Below are positions 9,616 through 17,346 of a stretch of 64,000 nucleotides of DNA, piece by piece. Origin of the DNA: CAYRDC01 sp964422925 (GTDB taxonomy: Bacteria > Bacteroidota > Bacteroidia > Chitinophagales > S012-47); NCBI GenBank assembly GCA_964422925.1, contig CAYRDC010000006.1:62001-126000 (forward strand). Reading direction: 5' to 3'. How positions within the stretch are numbered: the first letter of the stretch is position 1; every line of letters begins with the position of its first letter. A model generated the notes under the pieces. The model made no database searches. It saw only the letters and a list, made by a program, of their open reading frames with translations, and was not told the origin of the DNA. The translations under genes were made by a program, and so were the position numbers.

Positions 9616-10536
9616 TCAATCATGGTTTGAAACCGCTGCGAAATGTACATACGTAGCGAGGATTTCATCCGCGGGAATGCGCTGGAAAGAAGCGTGAACC
9701 GGTGTTTTTTCCAAAATTTCTTCAGGAGCCCTTTGTACGGCTTCGTCCAGGATTTTAAACCCGCTGCCTCGGATCAGAGCGCGGTAATCCGGCAGGCGCC
9801 AGCGGTTCATGGGCTGAATGGAATTGTCGATCCAGCGCCAGGCTCGCGGGGAATATTTCAGGAAATGCAATACGGTGATCCGGGGGTCCAGGTGCGCGTA
9901 ATGGTCAGTCATGTCAATAAAATGGCTCATAATCCCCTGCGGAGAGATCAGCCGGCTGAATTCCCGGAATATGGCATACAGGTCATCCGGATAGATATGC
10001 TCCAGCGTGTTGTTAGAGGTGATCAAATGAACGCTGTTATCTTCCACGGGCAGCCGGCCGGAACTACCGGTCAGTTGGCGAATACAGGTTTCACGGTAGA
10101 ACGCGGACAAACCGGAATCCGGCAGCGCCAGCCACTGTTTCAGGGTTTCCAGGCGTTCAGGTATTACTGGCAAAGGAAACCTATCCGTCCTGATGTATTG
10201 CACCAGTTTCAGTACGGTTTCCCGTATCCTGGACAGCTTGAAATGATTATGCAGGTCAGTGGTGATAATCTCCCCCGCACCGGCCAGGAATAAACTCAAA
10301 GGCACCACCGGATACCAGCCGCTGCCGAGTTCAAGCACCCGCTGCGGAGGACCTCCCGCACCGTACTTTTCCCAGGCGTGCCAGTGATTGGCGGCATGGC
10401 GCAGCCGGTCTTCAAAAAAAGCATCCGTCAACCGCAGGCCTTTGGTTACGTACTTCTGAAAAAAGGCATTGATCCGGAATTTCCCCGGCAGAAAGGAAAT
10501 GGTTTTCTGGGTAATTGCTTTGAGCCACCAGCGCAT
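9616..10536 (-). CDS. Class I SAM-dependent methyltransferase-like protein
   Basis: A 306-residue protein with a Rossmann SAM-binding motif VLELGSGWYP at 67-76, an acidic TTDLH segment after strand 2, and an ITSNNTLEHIYPDD region typical of methyltransferase motif IV/post-I. A SAM-binding role is supported; the methyl acceptor is unknown. I chose the ATG at 10536 rather than extending 35 codons because a TAnnTTTG promoter box lies at 10543-10550. That position would exclude the longer start and place transcription initiation at or next to the ATG. The gene stands alone between T9SS genes and the accessory island. Confidence 0.75.
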   Translation of the reverse strand: MRWWLKAITQKTISFLPGKFRINAFFQKYVTKGLRLTDAFFEDRLRHAANHWHAWEKYGAGGPPQRVLELGSGWYPVVPLSLFLAGAGEIITTDLHNHFKLSRIRETVLKLVQYIRTDRFPLPVIPERLETLKQWLALPDSGLSAFYRETCIRQLTGSSGRLPVEDNSVHLITSNNTLEHIYPDDLYAIFREFSRLISPQGIMSHFIDMTDHYAHLDPRITVLHFLKYSPRAWRWIDNSIQPMNRWRLPDYRALIRGSGFKILDEAVQRAPEEILEKTPVHASFQRIPADEILATYVHFAAVSNHD

Positions 10537-10542
10537 GGGGGG

Positions 10543-10550
10543 CAAAAATA
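10543..10550 (-). promoter_or_regulatory. Bacteroidota -7 box (TATTTTTG)
   Basis: Read on the minus strand this is TATTTTTG, a full match to TAnnTTTG. It ends 6 bases before the ATG of the methyltransferase gene, which suggests a leaderless or near-leaderless transcript. No clear -33 TTG element is visible. Confidence 0.5.
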
Positions 10551-10708
10551 AGAATCCGGGAGGGAGTAATTTTTTATTGAAGTACCCAACGATGATAAGA
10601 ACCACATTACCAGATAAAATGACAGAAAGTGAAGCCTTCAACTATCTGCAATACAACCAAATATTATAGCGAACAATATAACTTCCCAATTCTTTTGCTT
10701 TTTTCCAC

Positions 10709-11599
10709 TCATTCATTATCATTTCCCTTTATTCGGTTCAATATATCTAAAGCAGCTATGTCTATTTTAGAAAAAGCGAACCATTTTTTGCCCAAATCCT
10801 TCAGCGAGGCGCCAAAATGGTAAACGTCTTTGTCGTCTATTATTAAAAAGCGGTCGTGGGCCCTGTCAAACTCCTTTATCTCAATGGGGGGATATTGCGC
10901 ATTGTGTTTTTCCAGGTCAAGTTTTAGTTGAGGGCTGATCTTCCGGGTAAGGATGGTGGCTTTCACCCCATCCCTTCGTTTGGCAAGCAGGGCCAGGACA
11001 CGCTCATCAATGTAATTGTCAATCAGCAGGATGGATTTCTCAGCAGTGCGGATCAGGCCGGACACAAACACGTGCGCATCGAAAACCTGCCCGTCATAAA
11101 AAATGCCCTGTTTTGGCTCAATGCTTTTGCTTCCCAGCGCATCCAGTATTTCCTCAATTTTCCGGTCGGTTTCCAGCTGTTTCCGTTCCACATTTTCCAA
11201 ACGCTGAAACAAAGTGGCATTGACCGCTAAAAACCTTCGCATTTCCACAAAAGCTTCCATTATGCGGATACTCACCTTTACAGCCGTTTCGCTGCGTAAA
11301 ACAGCAGAAAGCATGGCAACGCCTTGTTCTGTGAAAGCATAGGGATTCACAGAGGAATGCTTCAGGTTTTTGAACCGGTCACAAATTGTGACCAGTTCGT
11401 GCTTTTCCCTGTCATCCAACTGAAATCTAAAGACTTCCGGGAAGCGTTCCAGGTTTCTTTTTACTGCCTGGTTTAACACTTTGGTGCCAACACCGTACAT
11501 TTCCGCCAAATCGCGGTCCAGCATGACCTGAACCCCGCGCATGGTGAAAATGCGGTTTTGAATATCAGATACCGCTATGATCCGGTTTTGATTATTCAT
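10709..11599 (-). CDS. ORF6N-domain protein with PLD-like C-terminal region
   Basis: A 296-residue protein. Residues about 8-95 form an ORF6N (KilA-N related) DNA-binding domain, with MRGVQVMLDRDLAEMYGV, the NLERFPEVFRFQL core and the AFTEQGVAMLS helix. A linker with coiled-coil character follows (about 115-150). The C-terminal part (about 165-290) has a phospholipase-D-like look: ILLIDNYIDE, then HDRFLIID, which resembles a degenerate HKD motif. Proteins of this kind often accompany type I restriction loci. It overlaps the hsdM stop by 8 bases, so it is translationally coupled to hsdM. Function is unproven; regulator, restriction accessory factor or phage-derived defence are all possible. 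Confidence 0.82.
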   Translation of the reverse strand: MNNQNRIIAVSDIQNRIFTMRGVQVMLDRDLAEMYGVGTKVLNQAVKRNLERFPEVFRFQLDDREKHELVTICDRFKNLKHSSVNPYAFTEQGVAMLSAVLRSETAVKVSIRIMEAFVEMRRFLAVNATLFQRLENVERKQLETDRKIEEILDALGSKSIEPKQGIFYDGQVFDAHVFVSGLIRTAEKSILLIDNYIDERVLALLAKRRDGVKATILTRKISPQLKLDLEKHNAQYPPIEIKEFDRAHDRFLIIDDKDVYHFGASLKDLGKKWFAFSKIDIAALDILNRIKGNDNE

Positions 11600-13133
11600 C
11601 TTTCAACCTAATCTTGGCCAGGTTTTCCAGGATACGTTTATTGAGCGCGGCTTCTTCTTTCAGCTGTTCTTCAAATTCAGCTTTCAGTTTGGTAAAGCGT
11701 TCGTTAAAGTCAAAGTCGTCTTCCTCGGCCGCCAGGCCCACGTAGCGGCCGGGGGTGAGCACATAGTCCTTTTCACGCACTTCGTCCAGCGTAGCGGCTT
11801 TGCAGAAGCCGGGTACGTCTTCATAGCTGCCGTCCCGGTTTCGCCACTTATGGTATGTGGCGGCAATGTGCTGAATGTCCTCATCCGAGAATTCGCGGGT
11901 CCTGCGGTTGATGAGGTGACCCATGTTCCGTGCGTCAATGAACAGTATTTCGCCTGAACGTTCCGGATGTTTGCCGTTGGCCCGGGCACGCGAAAGGAAC
12001 CACAGGCTGGCCGGGATCTGGGTGTTCAGGAACAGTTTGGCAGGCAAATTCACTATGCAATCCACCAGGTTGGCTTCCACGAGGTTTTTGCGGATTTCCC
12101 CTTCATTGCCTGTTTTGGAGGTAAGCGAGCCCTTGGCCATCACAAAACCCGCAATGCCGCTGGGCGCCAGGTGGTACACAAAGTGCTGTATCCAGGCGAA
12201 GTTGGCATTGCCGGCCGGGGGCACGCCATACTGCCAGCGGGCGTCATTACGCAGGAGTTCACCGCTCCAGTCGCTGTCGTTAAACGGGGGATTGGCCAGG
12301 ATGTAATCTGCCTTGAGGTCAGGGTGCGCGTCACGCAGAAAGCTGCCTTCATTGTTCCATTTCACATTGCTGCTGTCAATACCCCGGATGGCCAGGTTCA
12401 TAATGCACAGGCGCCAGGTCGTCTGGTTGCTTTCCTGCCCGAATATGGATATGTCGTCAATGCGGCCCTGATGGGCTTTGATAAATTTCTCACTCTGCAC
12501 GAACATGCCCCCCGAGCCGCAGCAGGGGTCGAAGACCCGCCCTTTGTAGGGCTCAATCATTTCCACCAGCAACTGTACCACGGAGCGGGGGGTGTAGAAC
12601 TGTCCCCCCTTCTTGCCTTCCGCCAGGGCAAACTGGCCCAGGAAGAATTCATATACTTTCCCCAAAAGGTCCTGTTTAACGCTTTCCGCACTGCCCAGGT
12701 CAATGGAACTGATCAGGTCAATCAAACCGCCCAGGCTTTGCTTGTCCAGGTTTTCGCGGGCGTATACTTTGGGGAGTACGCCTTTCAGGGAAGGATTGTC
12801 TTTTTCGATGGCTTCCATGGCATGGTCCAGGTCATTGCCGATTTCCGGAAGTTTGGCCCTTGACTGCAGGTAAGACCAGCGCGCCTGTGGCGGCACGTAA
12901 AACACATGCTCGGCCCGGTATTCATCCCGGTCCTCCGGGTCGGCACCGGCATATTCTCCTTCCCCGGCTTTCAGTTTGGCATATAATTCTTCAAAAGAAT
13001 CAGAAATGTATTTCAGGAAAATCAGCCCGAGCACGATGTGTTTATACTCGGCAGCATCCAGGTTTTTACGGAGCTTATCAGCTGCTTTCCACAACTTGGA
13101 TTCCAGGGGTTCTTCCTTGTTGGTTACAGCCAT
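11592..13133 (-). CDS. hsdM: Type I restriction-modification DNA methyltransferase subunit
   Basis: A 513-residue HsdM. An N-terminal helical domain (KLWKAADKLRKNLDAAEYKH, residues 13-32) precedes the N6-adenine methylase core with SAM motif FDPCCGSGGM at 201-210 and catalytic NPPF at 281-284. The enzyme methylates adenine, with specificity supplied by HsdS. Neither hsdS nor hsdR lies on either side: downstream is the ORF6N gene and then an unrelated methyltransferase, upstream an AT-rich lipoprotein gene. The locus therefore looks incomplete, unless the missing subunits are elsewhere. Length and motifs are intact, so the protein itself should fold. Confidence 0.93.
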   Translation of the reverse strand: MAVTNKEEPLESKLWKAADKLRKNLDAAEYKHIVLGLIFLKYISDSFEELYAKLKAGEGEYAGADPEDRDEYRAEHVFYVPPQARWSYLQSRAKLPEIGNDLDHAMEAIEKDNPSLKGVLPKVYARENLDKQSLGGLIDLISSIDLGSAESVKQDLLGKVYEFFLGQFALAEGKKGGQFYTPRSVVQLLVEMIEPYKGRVFDPCCGSGGMFVQSEKFIKAHQGRIDDISIFGQESNQTTWRLCIMNLAIRGIDSSNVKWNNEGSFLRDAHPDLKADYILANPPFNDSDWSGELLRNDARWQYGVPPAGNANFAWIQHFVYHLAPSGIAGFVMAKGSLTSKTGNEGEIRKNLVEANLVDCIVNLPAKLFLNTQIPASLWFLSRARANGKHPERSGEILFIDARNMGHLINRRTREFSDEDIQHIAATYHKWRNRDGSYEDVPGFCKAATLDEVREKDYVLTPGRYVGLAAEEDDFDFNERFTKLKAEFEEQLKEEAALNKRILENLAKIRLKDE

Positions 13134-13402
13134 TAGTTATAATTTTTAGGGCTGCATAAATCTATGAAAAATTATAGATTCATTGAACATGATGAAGTCT
13201 GGCTAAATGCGACCCGCCACTGTGTTTGCTTTTTTCTATTCGTGTGATCTTGAAAGGTATTAATTTAGACTAAAAACTTGCTCATTACATTTTGATATTT
13301 CTTATCTGAAGCCCCTTTACAGATACCTAAATTTTACTTTAAGGAAATTTTTCACCTTCTTGAATTAAGTAACTATTTTGTACTTTTAATGTACTAAACC
13401 CA
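13134..13402. other. AT-rich intergenic region
   Basis: This stretch separates hsdM from the lipoprotein gene and is much more AT-rich than the flanking core genome. I see no ORF of note. Upstream of the lipoprotein gene a TATTTTG sequence, one base short of TAnnTTTG, sits near 13374-13380 and could be a weak promoter. A small inverted repeat (GTAC...GTAC) follows it. Confidence 0.4.
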
Positions 13403-13408
13403 ATGCTA

Positions 13409-14533
13409 ATGAAAAACAATATTTTTTATGCTTTAGTACTACTTTTTATGTTAAGCAGTTGTTACTCCGATTCTCAATTAACCACCTATTCAGAAAAGCG
13501 AAAGGTGGTAGAAACTATAAAAGAGGTCAACTATAAGGTGATTTTTCAAAATAAAATGCCTCTAACATTTACTTTCCCTGATTATGAAATTAATATTCAC
13601 GCAATTGATCCAACTTCCCTGGATAAAACATACTCTATTCTCAATAATCTTAACGGTGTGCTACATTACAATCTGAAAGAATATAGTTTGTCTGAAGTTA
13701 AACCCCGTAAAAAGCAAAATTCCCCCTCTTCAAGCAACAATCAACTTGGTGAATTTTTAGAAATGCTTCTCTCTTCCGGGAGAATTGACTCCAGTGAATA
13801 CAGACGCTTTTATGCATTAATTCTAACTCAGAATACATCCATCAATTTTAATCATGACAATAATCAAAAAGGTTTGCCCATCTTAAAAACAGATGATAAG
13901 TATTATTCTATTTTTAGGGTTGAAATACAGAATACAAGTTCGAAGACTTTTTATGTAAAACCGAATTTGTACATATACACAAACGGAGAACTCTTAAGAA
14001 ACCTTTCCGCAAATGAAATCCTATTTTATTCAGGCGATGCAATCCCAAAAAATCAATATTATAAATTTCTAAACCGGGTACTTTTGTAGGATTCGGTATT
14101 ACTTATTCCGGAAACCACGATCATTAAATATGTTTTCTTCCTTCCCCTTGATTACTCAGTAACCAAACATTTAGTTGCAATTGAAGTTGAAGATTCAACT
14201 CAAACACTACCTTTAACTACAAAGCTTGATGTACAAACGAATATATCAACACGAGCTTATTATAAAATAAAATTAGACGCCATTACACCAAATGCATTTT
14301 TCATAGAAGATGAAAATGTATATGCTTTGATTCATGGTTTACCCGAAGCCAAATTCTCCGAAGGAAACCTTTACATTCCCATAGATGCGATAGATAAAAG
14401 GATCACCATAAAAGTTATTGGATATCTCAATGGCGATTTTTATTATGGAGTGAACAGCATCAGTCTTCAAGACTATATAGATGTATCCCGATCTCTTTTC
14501 CGAAATATAAGAGTAAAAGTATCTGCTCTTTGA
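13409..14533 (+). pseudogene. Putative lipoprotein gene interrupted by an in-frame TAG
   Basis: The frame starts with a lipoprotein signal (MKNNIFYALVLLFMLSSC, Cys18) and runs to a TAG at 14087-14089. The same frame then stays open for another 147 codons, through DSVLLIPETTIIKYVFFLP and IKLDAITPNAFFIED, to a TGA at 14531-14533. Both halves share the same very AT-rich composition, so they look like one gene of about 374 codons broken by a single nonsense codon. No family is recognised. The 5' part (227 residues) could still give an exported lipoprotein. Alternatives are a sequencing error or stop-codon readthrough. The base composition differs sharply from core genes, suggesting transfer. Confidence 0.7.
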
Positions 14534-14563
14534 AACATACTTCCATCGTTAATGAAAATAATA

Positions 14564-14591
14564 AAGCCCGTAGTTTCCCGCGGGCTTTTTT
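14564..14591 (+). terminator. Rho-independent terminator
   Basis: Stem AAGCCCG at 14564-14570 pairs with CGGGCTT at 14581-14587, and the T run extends to 14591. It ends the lipoprotein gene transcript. It closely resembles the terminator beside tRNA-Asp at 16811-16837. Confidence 0.8.
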
Positions 14592-14601
14592 CCTGTAACT
14601 A

Positions 14602-14632
14602 GCGGTCCGGATGCTGACTCTGACGGTCAGCA
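14602..14632. repeat. Decamer shared with tRNA-Asp 3' end plus inverted repeat
   Basis: GCGGTCCGGA at 14602-14611 is identical to 16846-16855, the 3' end of tRNA-Asp, in the same orientation. In both places it follows a GCCCG/CGGGC terminator by 8-10 bases. Immediately next to it TGCTGAC (14612-14618) and GTCAGCA (14626-14632) form a 7-base inverted repeat. This may be a remnant attachment site of an element integrated at the tRNA; the match is short. Confidence 0.4.
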
Positions 14633-14741
14633 AACGCAGCCTGCTATGGTTTTTCAGCTTTTTCTCCAGCCTTGCCGCTTCTACACCCGCGTTGGATAGT
14701 GGTTCCCCCTGGAGGGGTAGTGTGAAGTCTGCAAGCAATTT

Positions 14742-15815
14742 TTAAGGGGCCATTAATAAACGTTCGGTCTGATACCAGTAGAAAAATGCTTCCGGATTGG
14801 TTTTTTTGAATCGGTTCAGGCGGTTGGTAAGGACTTGTTCAATTTTCCAATCCGTCATATCCGTAGAATCGGAAAATCGCTCAATGTCCTTAGCGCCTGA
14901 TTTCAATAAAGCGGACAGGTAAGCTACTTTGGCTGACGGAAGCATGGCTCTTTCAAGGTGGAAGGATTCGGAAAAGATAAAATTCCCGATATTTTGTATG
15001 CCTGTTTGTAATTCCTGAAAATTGCCATTTCCAACTTTGCCCCTTGTGGCTATGCAAAGGCAAGTTTGCAGTATATCTTCCAAAACATCGGTAGGCTTTT
15101 TATCCTCTATATCCCGGTAATTCAATTCCATTTCAGCAACCCGATTGAATACTTCATGTATTGCTGATATATTCTCCACTACATTGAACAGGTTGCCTAT
15201 GTCATAAAGCTGCTTGATGATTTCTATTTCTTTGCCTTTCCCGTAAGGCACTCCTGTGGTATTGGGTGCAAATGCCGTGAGCTTGTCGCCCAGGATTGCC
15301 TCACAGGTGGGCAACATTATCGTTACCGGGTCACCGGTCGATTTGAGAAAAGATGAATCGATTGCCGTTTGTTGAACGTGTTCGCTATAGGGCGATGCTT
15401 CATAAAGAATATCCAGTAAAATATACTCCTGCTTTGGTCGCGCTTGTGTTACAGGTTCATAGTAGAACTTGTAATGGGCTTTCTCAATATTGGATTTTGC
15501 TTCCCGTTCATCTTTCTTGTATTCCAAAAAATCGGTTTGCTCAATAATTTTATCAAACAGGACCTTTATGTTGTCCGACTTATCCTGTATAATAATGTCT
15601 ATGTCAATGGAAAGGCGCTTCAATTCGGGTAAGAGTAGTAATAAGGAAGTGCCACCTTTAAAAATGAAATTTAGTTTGTTTTTCTGCAATTGTTCCAGAA
15701 GATAAAGCGCACGGACAGCTTTCTCAACTAATATAGTGTCTGCGTTCCGGTTGTCTTTGGCAACTTTTTCAATCCAATCCTTTTTAAGCGTGTCGGGGTG
15801 TATCATTTTCTCCAA
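14742..15815 (-). CDS. abiEii: AbiEii/AbiGii-type nucleotidyltransferase toxin
   Basis: A 357-residue protein of the AbiEii toxin family, the toxin half of a type IV-like toxin-antitoxin and abortive-infection system. The nucleotidyltransferase signature is clear: KGGTSLLLL at 53-61 followed by SIDIDI at 69-74 (GG-T/S...DxD). The C-terminal half is helical and variable, as is usual for the family. Relatives add nucleotides to tRNA acceptor ends or GTP-dependent targets; the target here is unknown. It lies 20 bases downstream of the antitoxin-like gene on the same strand, the usual antitoxin-toxin order. Composition is more AT-rich than the core genome. Confidence 0.88.
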   Translation of the reverse strand: MEKMIHPDTLKKDWIEKVAKDNRNADTILVEKAVRALYLLEQLQKNKLNFIFKGGTSLLLLLPELKRLSIDIDIIIQDKSDNIKVLFDKIIEQTDFLEYKKDEREAKSNIEKAHYKFYYEPVTQARPKQEYILLDILYEASPYSEHVQQTAIDSSFLKSTGDPVTIMLPTCEAILGDKLTAFAPNTTGVPYGKGKEIEIIKQLYDIGNLFNVVENISAIHEVFNRVAEMELNYRDIEDKKPTDVLEDILQTCLCIATRGKVGNGNFQELQTGIQNIGNFIFSESFHLERAMLPSAKVAYLSALLKSGAKDIERFSDSTDMTDWKIEQVLTNRLNRFKKTNPEAFFYWYQTERLLMAP

Positions 15816-15835
15816 GATTTGGCAGTAAATGTACT

Positions 15836-16546
15836 TTAGTGCCCTTTCTTTGAAAATGGTGCAATAAATTTCTGTAAATCTTCTTTTCGTTTTCTTCGGG
15901 CCGCATATCGCAACAATTTAGGCTCATCCACTATGTATTTTTCAAAGGTATTGCTGAAAATGTTTTTCAATTCCCTGCCTTGCTGCGCGCCAAACAATAT
16001 GTTATCACAAAATACATCTACCAATATTTTTTCAAGCGTTGCGGTGGGAACGTTATCTATCGTTTGCACGGGGGCTTCAGTTACAAGATGCGTAACGATG
16101 GTAATTTCTTTTTTGTCGATGGCGTATTGGTTCAGTGTTTCCTCAGAAGGGCGGAGAAACACATCTTTTTCCGACTCTTTCAAAAAATAGAAAATGGATT
16201 CTGTAGCATCTTTTTCAGTTTCTACCAATTGATAAAATCGGCCGGGTTGGTGAATCATAAATTCATTGAGCCATTTGGTATTCCAGAGACATAATTTGAG
16301 GTAGGGAAATTTCTTGTGCGCTTTACGGTACAGGGATTTTAAAGAGTTATCTATCTCCGGTTGATAAGACGTTCCTTTTTCCAGAGAGTACCATCCCCTG
16401 CCTACCCTTTGCAATATTGCCTTTCTTCTCAGCTCGAAGATCCGCCAGTCAATGGTGGAGCGTTTGAGGTTTTTTTCAAACTGCTGATAAAAAGCGATTA
16501 TTTCAGAGACATGAAACCTGCCTCTGTCCTTGAAGTGGGTTTTCAG
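15836..16546 (-). CDS. abiEi: AbiEi-like antitoxin, start codon unclear
   Basis: The frame encodes a winged-helix-like N-terminus (FHVSEIIAFYQQFEKN, then STIDWRIFELRRKAIL and GRGWYSL) and an alpha/beta C-terminal domain ending in a basic tail (AARRKRKEDLQ). This is the layout of AbiEi-type transcriptional antitoxins that repress their own operon and neutralise AbiEii. The frame is open from 16618, but no ATG, GTG or TTG precedes the winged helix. The only TTG, at 16414, would delete it. I show the CTG at 16546; ATA or ATC codons just upstream are alternatives. The gene may use a rare start, or its 5' end may be damaged. Confidence 0.68.
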   Translation of the reverse strand: MKTHFKDRGRFHVSEIIAFYQQFEKNLKRSTIDWRIFELRRKAILQRVGRGWYSLEKGTSYQPEIDNSLKSLYRKAHKKFPYLKLCLWNTKWLNEFMIHQPGRFYQLVETEKDATESIFYFLKESEKDVFLRPSEETLNQYAIDKKEITIVTHLVTEAPVQTIDNVPTATLEKILVDVFCDNILFGAQQGRELKNIFSNTFEKYIVDEPKLLRYAARRKRKEDLQKFIAPFSKKGH

Positions 16547-16810
16547 CTTATCTATATGTAAAGATTTACGCGTGATTACATTTTTTTCAAAGATACGAAA
16601 TTCAAAGAAACGGCAGCATCATAGTAAAAGTGCCGAATCTTTGATTGCTGTCTGCATTTGGTTTTTAATCATCAAGGAACTTCCCTCCGCTTCAAAAGTC
16701 TCCTGGACCTGTAGAGAAAGTGACATTGGTAAGGATGCTGATATCGATCGAATAGCCAGCACAAACAATTTGGTGGAAAAGGGTAGAAACAGGAAGAGAA
16801 ATAACACAAC

Positions 16811-16837
16811 AAAAGCCCGCATTGTTGCGGGCTTTTT
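16811..16837 (-). terminator. Bidirectional terminator next to tRNA-Asp
   Basis: AAAAGCCCGC at 16811-16820 pairs with GCGGGCTTTT at 16827-16836 around a short loop, with T runs on both strands. On the minus strand it ends the tRNA-Asp transcript 10 bases past its 3' end. Confidence 0.8.
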
Positions 16838-16846
16838 CATTGTTGG

Positions 16847-16920
16847 CGGTCCGGACGAGACTCGAACTCGCGACCTCCTGCGTGACAGGCAGGCATTCTA
16901 ACCAACTGAACTACCGGACC
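16847..16920 (-). tRNA. tRNA-Asp (GTC)
   Basis: The minus strand folds as a 74-base tRNA. The acceptor stem is GGTCCGG/CCGGACC with discriminator G; the D arm is AGTTCAGTTGGTT; the anticodon arm CCTGCCTGTCACGCAGG has GTC in the loop; the T arm contains GTTCGAGTC. CCA is not encoded. Its 3' end faces the AbiE module, which is the usual side for integrative elements. Two degenerate derivatives of this gene lie directly upstream on the same strand. Confidence 0.95.
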
Positions 16921-16950
16921 ATTTATTTTCAAAAAGAACTATTGCCGGGT

Positions 16951-17063
16951 AACTCGCGACCTTCCCGCCTCTGGTGGGACAGGCATTCTAATGCCGCAGC
17001 TTCCCTGCGAGCATCCTCGAATCCCGCCCCTGCGGGATTCGGGACCAACTGAACTACCGGACC
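16951..17063 (-). pseudogene. Degenerate tRNA-Asp copy 1 filled with hairpins
   Basis: On the minus strand the first 20 bases match tRNA-Asp (acceptor strand through the start of the D loop). A roughly 50-base insertion follows with a 10-base stem (CGAATCCCGC/GCGGGATTCG, 17018-17041) and a second hairpin (CGCAG/CTGCG). The tRNA match resumes at TTAGAATGC, but the anticodon arm is replaced by the palindrome TCCCGCC-nnn-GGCGGGA (16963-16979). The T arm and the 3' acceptor strand are lost. It cannot work as a tRNA. With its AT-rich spacer (16921-16950) it forms one unit of a 143-base tandem repeat. Confidence 0.75.
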
Positions 17064-17094
17064 ATTTTATTTTTAAAAAGAACTATTGCCGGGT

Positions 17095-17207
17095 AACTCG
17101 TGACCTTCCCGCCTCTGGCGGGACAAGCATTCTAATGTCGCAGCTTCCCTGCGAGCATCCTCGAATCCCGCCACCAGCGGGATTCGGGACCAACTGAACT
17201 ACCGGAC
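17095..17207 (-). pseudogene. Degenerate tRNA-Asp copy 2 filled with hairpins
   Basis: This is a second copy of the same degenerate unit, about 90% or more identical to copy 1 by eye, including the spacer (17064-17094). The palindrome TCCCGCC-TCT-GGCGGGA is at 17107-17123. The large hairpin has a different loop but an unchanged 10-base stem. Conservation of stems with changing loops fits recent duplication, possibly with pressure on structure. Confidence 0.7.
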
Positions 17208-17346
17208 TAGTAAATTACGTCAATGCTTTTGCTGAAAAAAGCGCAGCAAATATACCACTTTTCGGAATAAGGATGCAATAGAACAGATTTTTCAAAAAAT
17301 AGTCGATATTTGCTTTAATTGCTTCATAAACCAACGCAGTTTTTTC

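Noticed and set aside
14460..14738. Minus-strand 92-codon open frame
   Set aside because: It crosses the terminator at 14564-14591 and the end of the lipoprotein gene, has no family resemblance, and its composition fits chance.
16619..16840. Minus-strand 73-codon frame with a hydrophobic start
   Set aside because: It begins inside the tRNA-Asp terminator and has no likely promoter; the hydrophobic run comes from AT-rich DNA.
16530..16901. Plus-strand 123-codon frame
   Set aside because: It runs antisense through the antitoxin 5' end and into the tRNA gene, so it is not a gene.
16951..17207. Two further functional tRNA genes
   Set aside because: Both units lack the 3' acceptor strand, a T arm and a usable anticodon arm.
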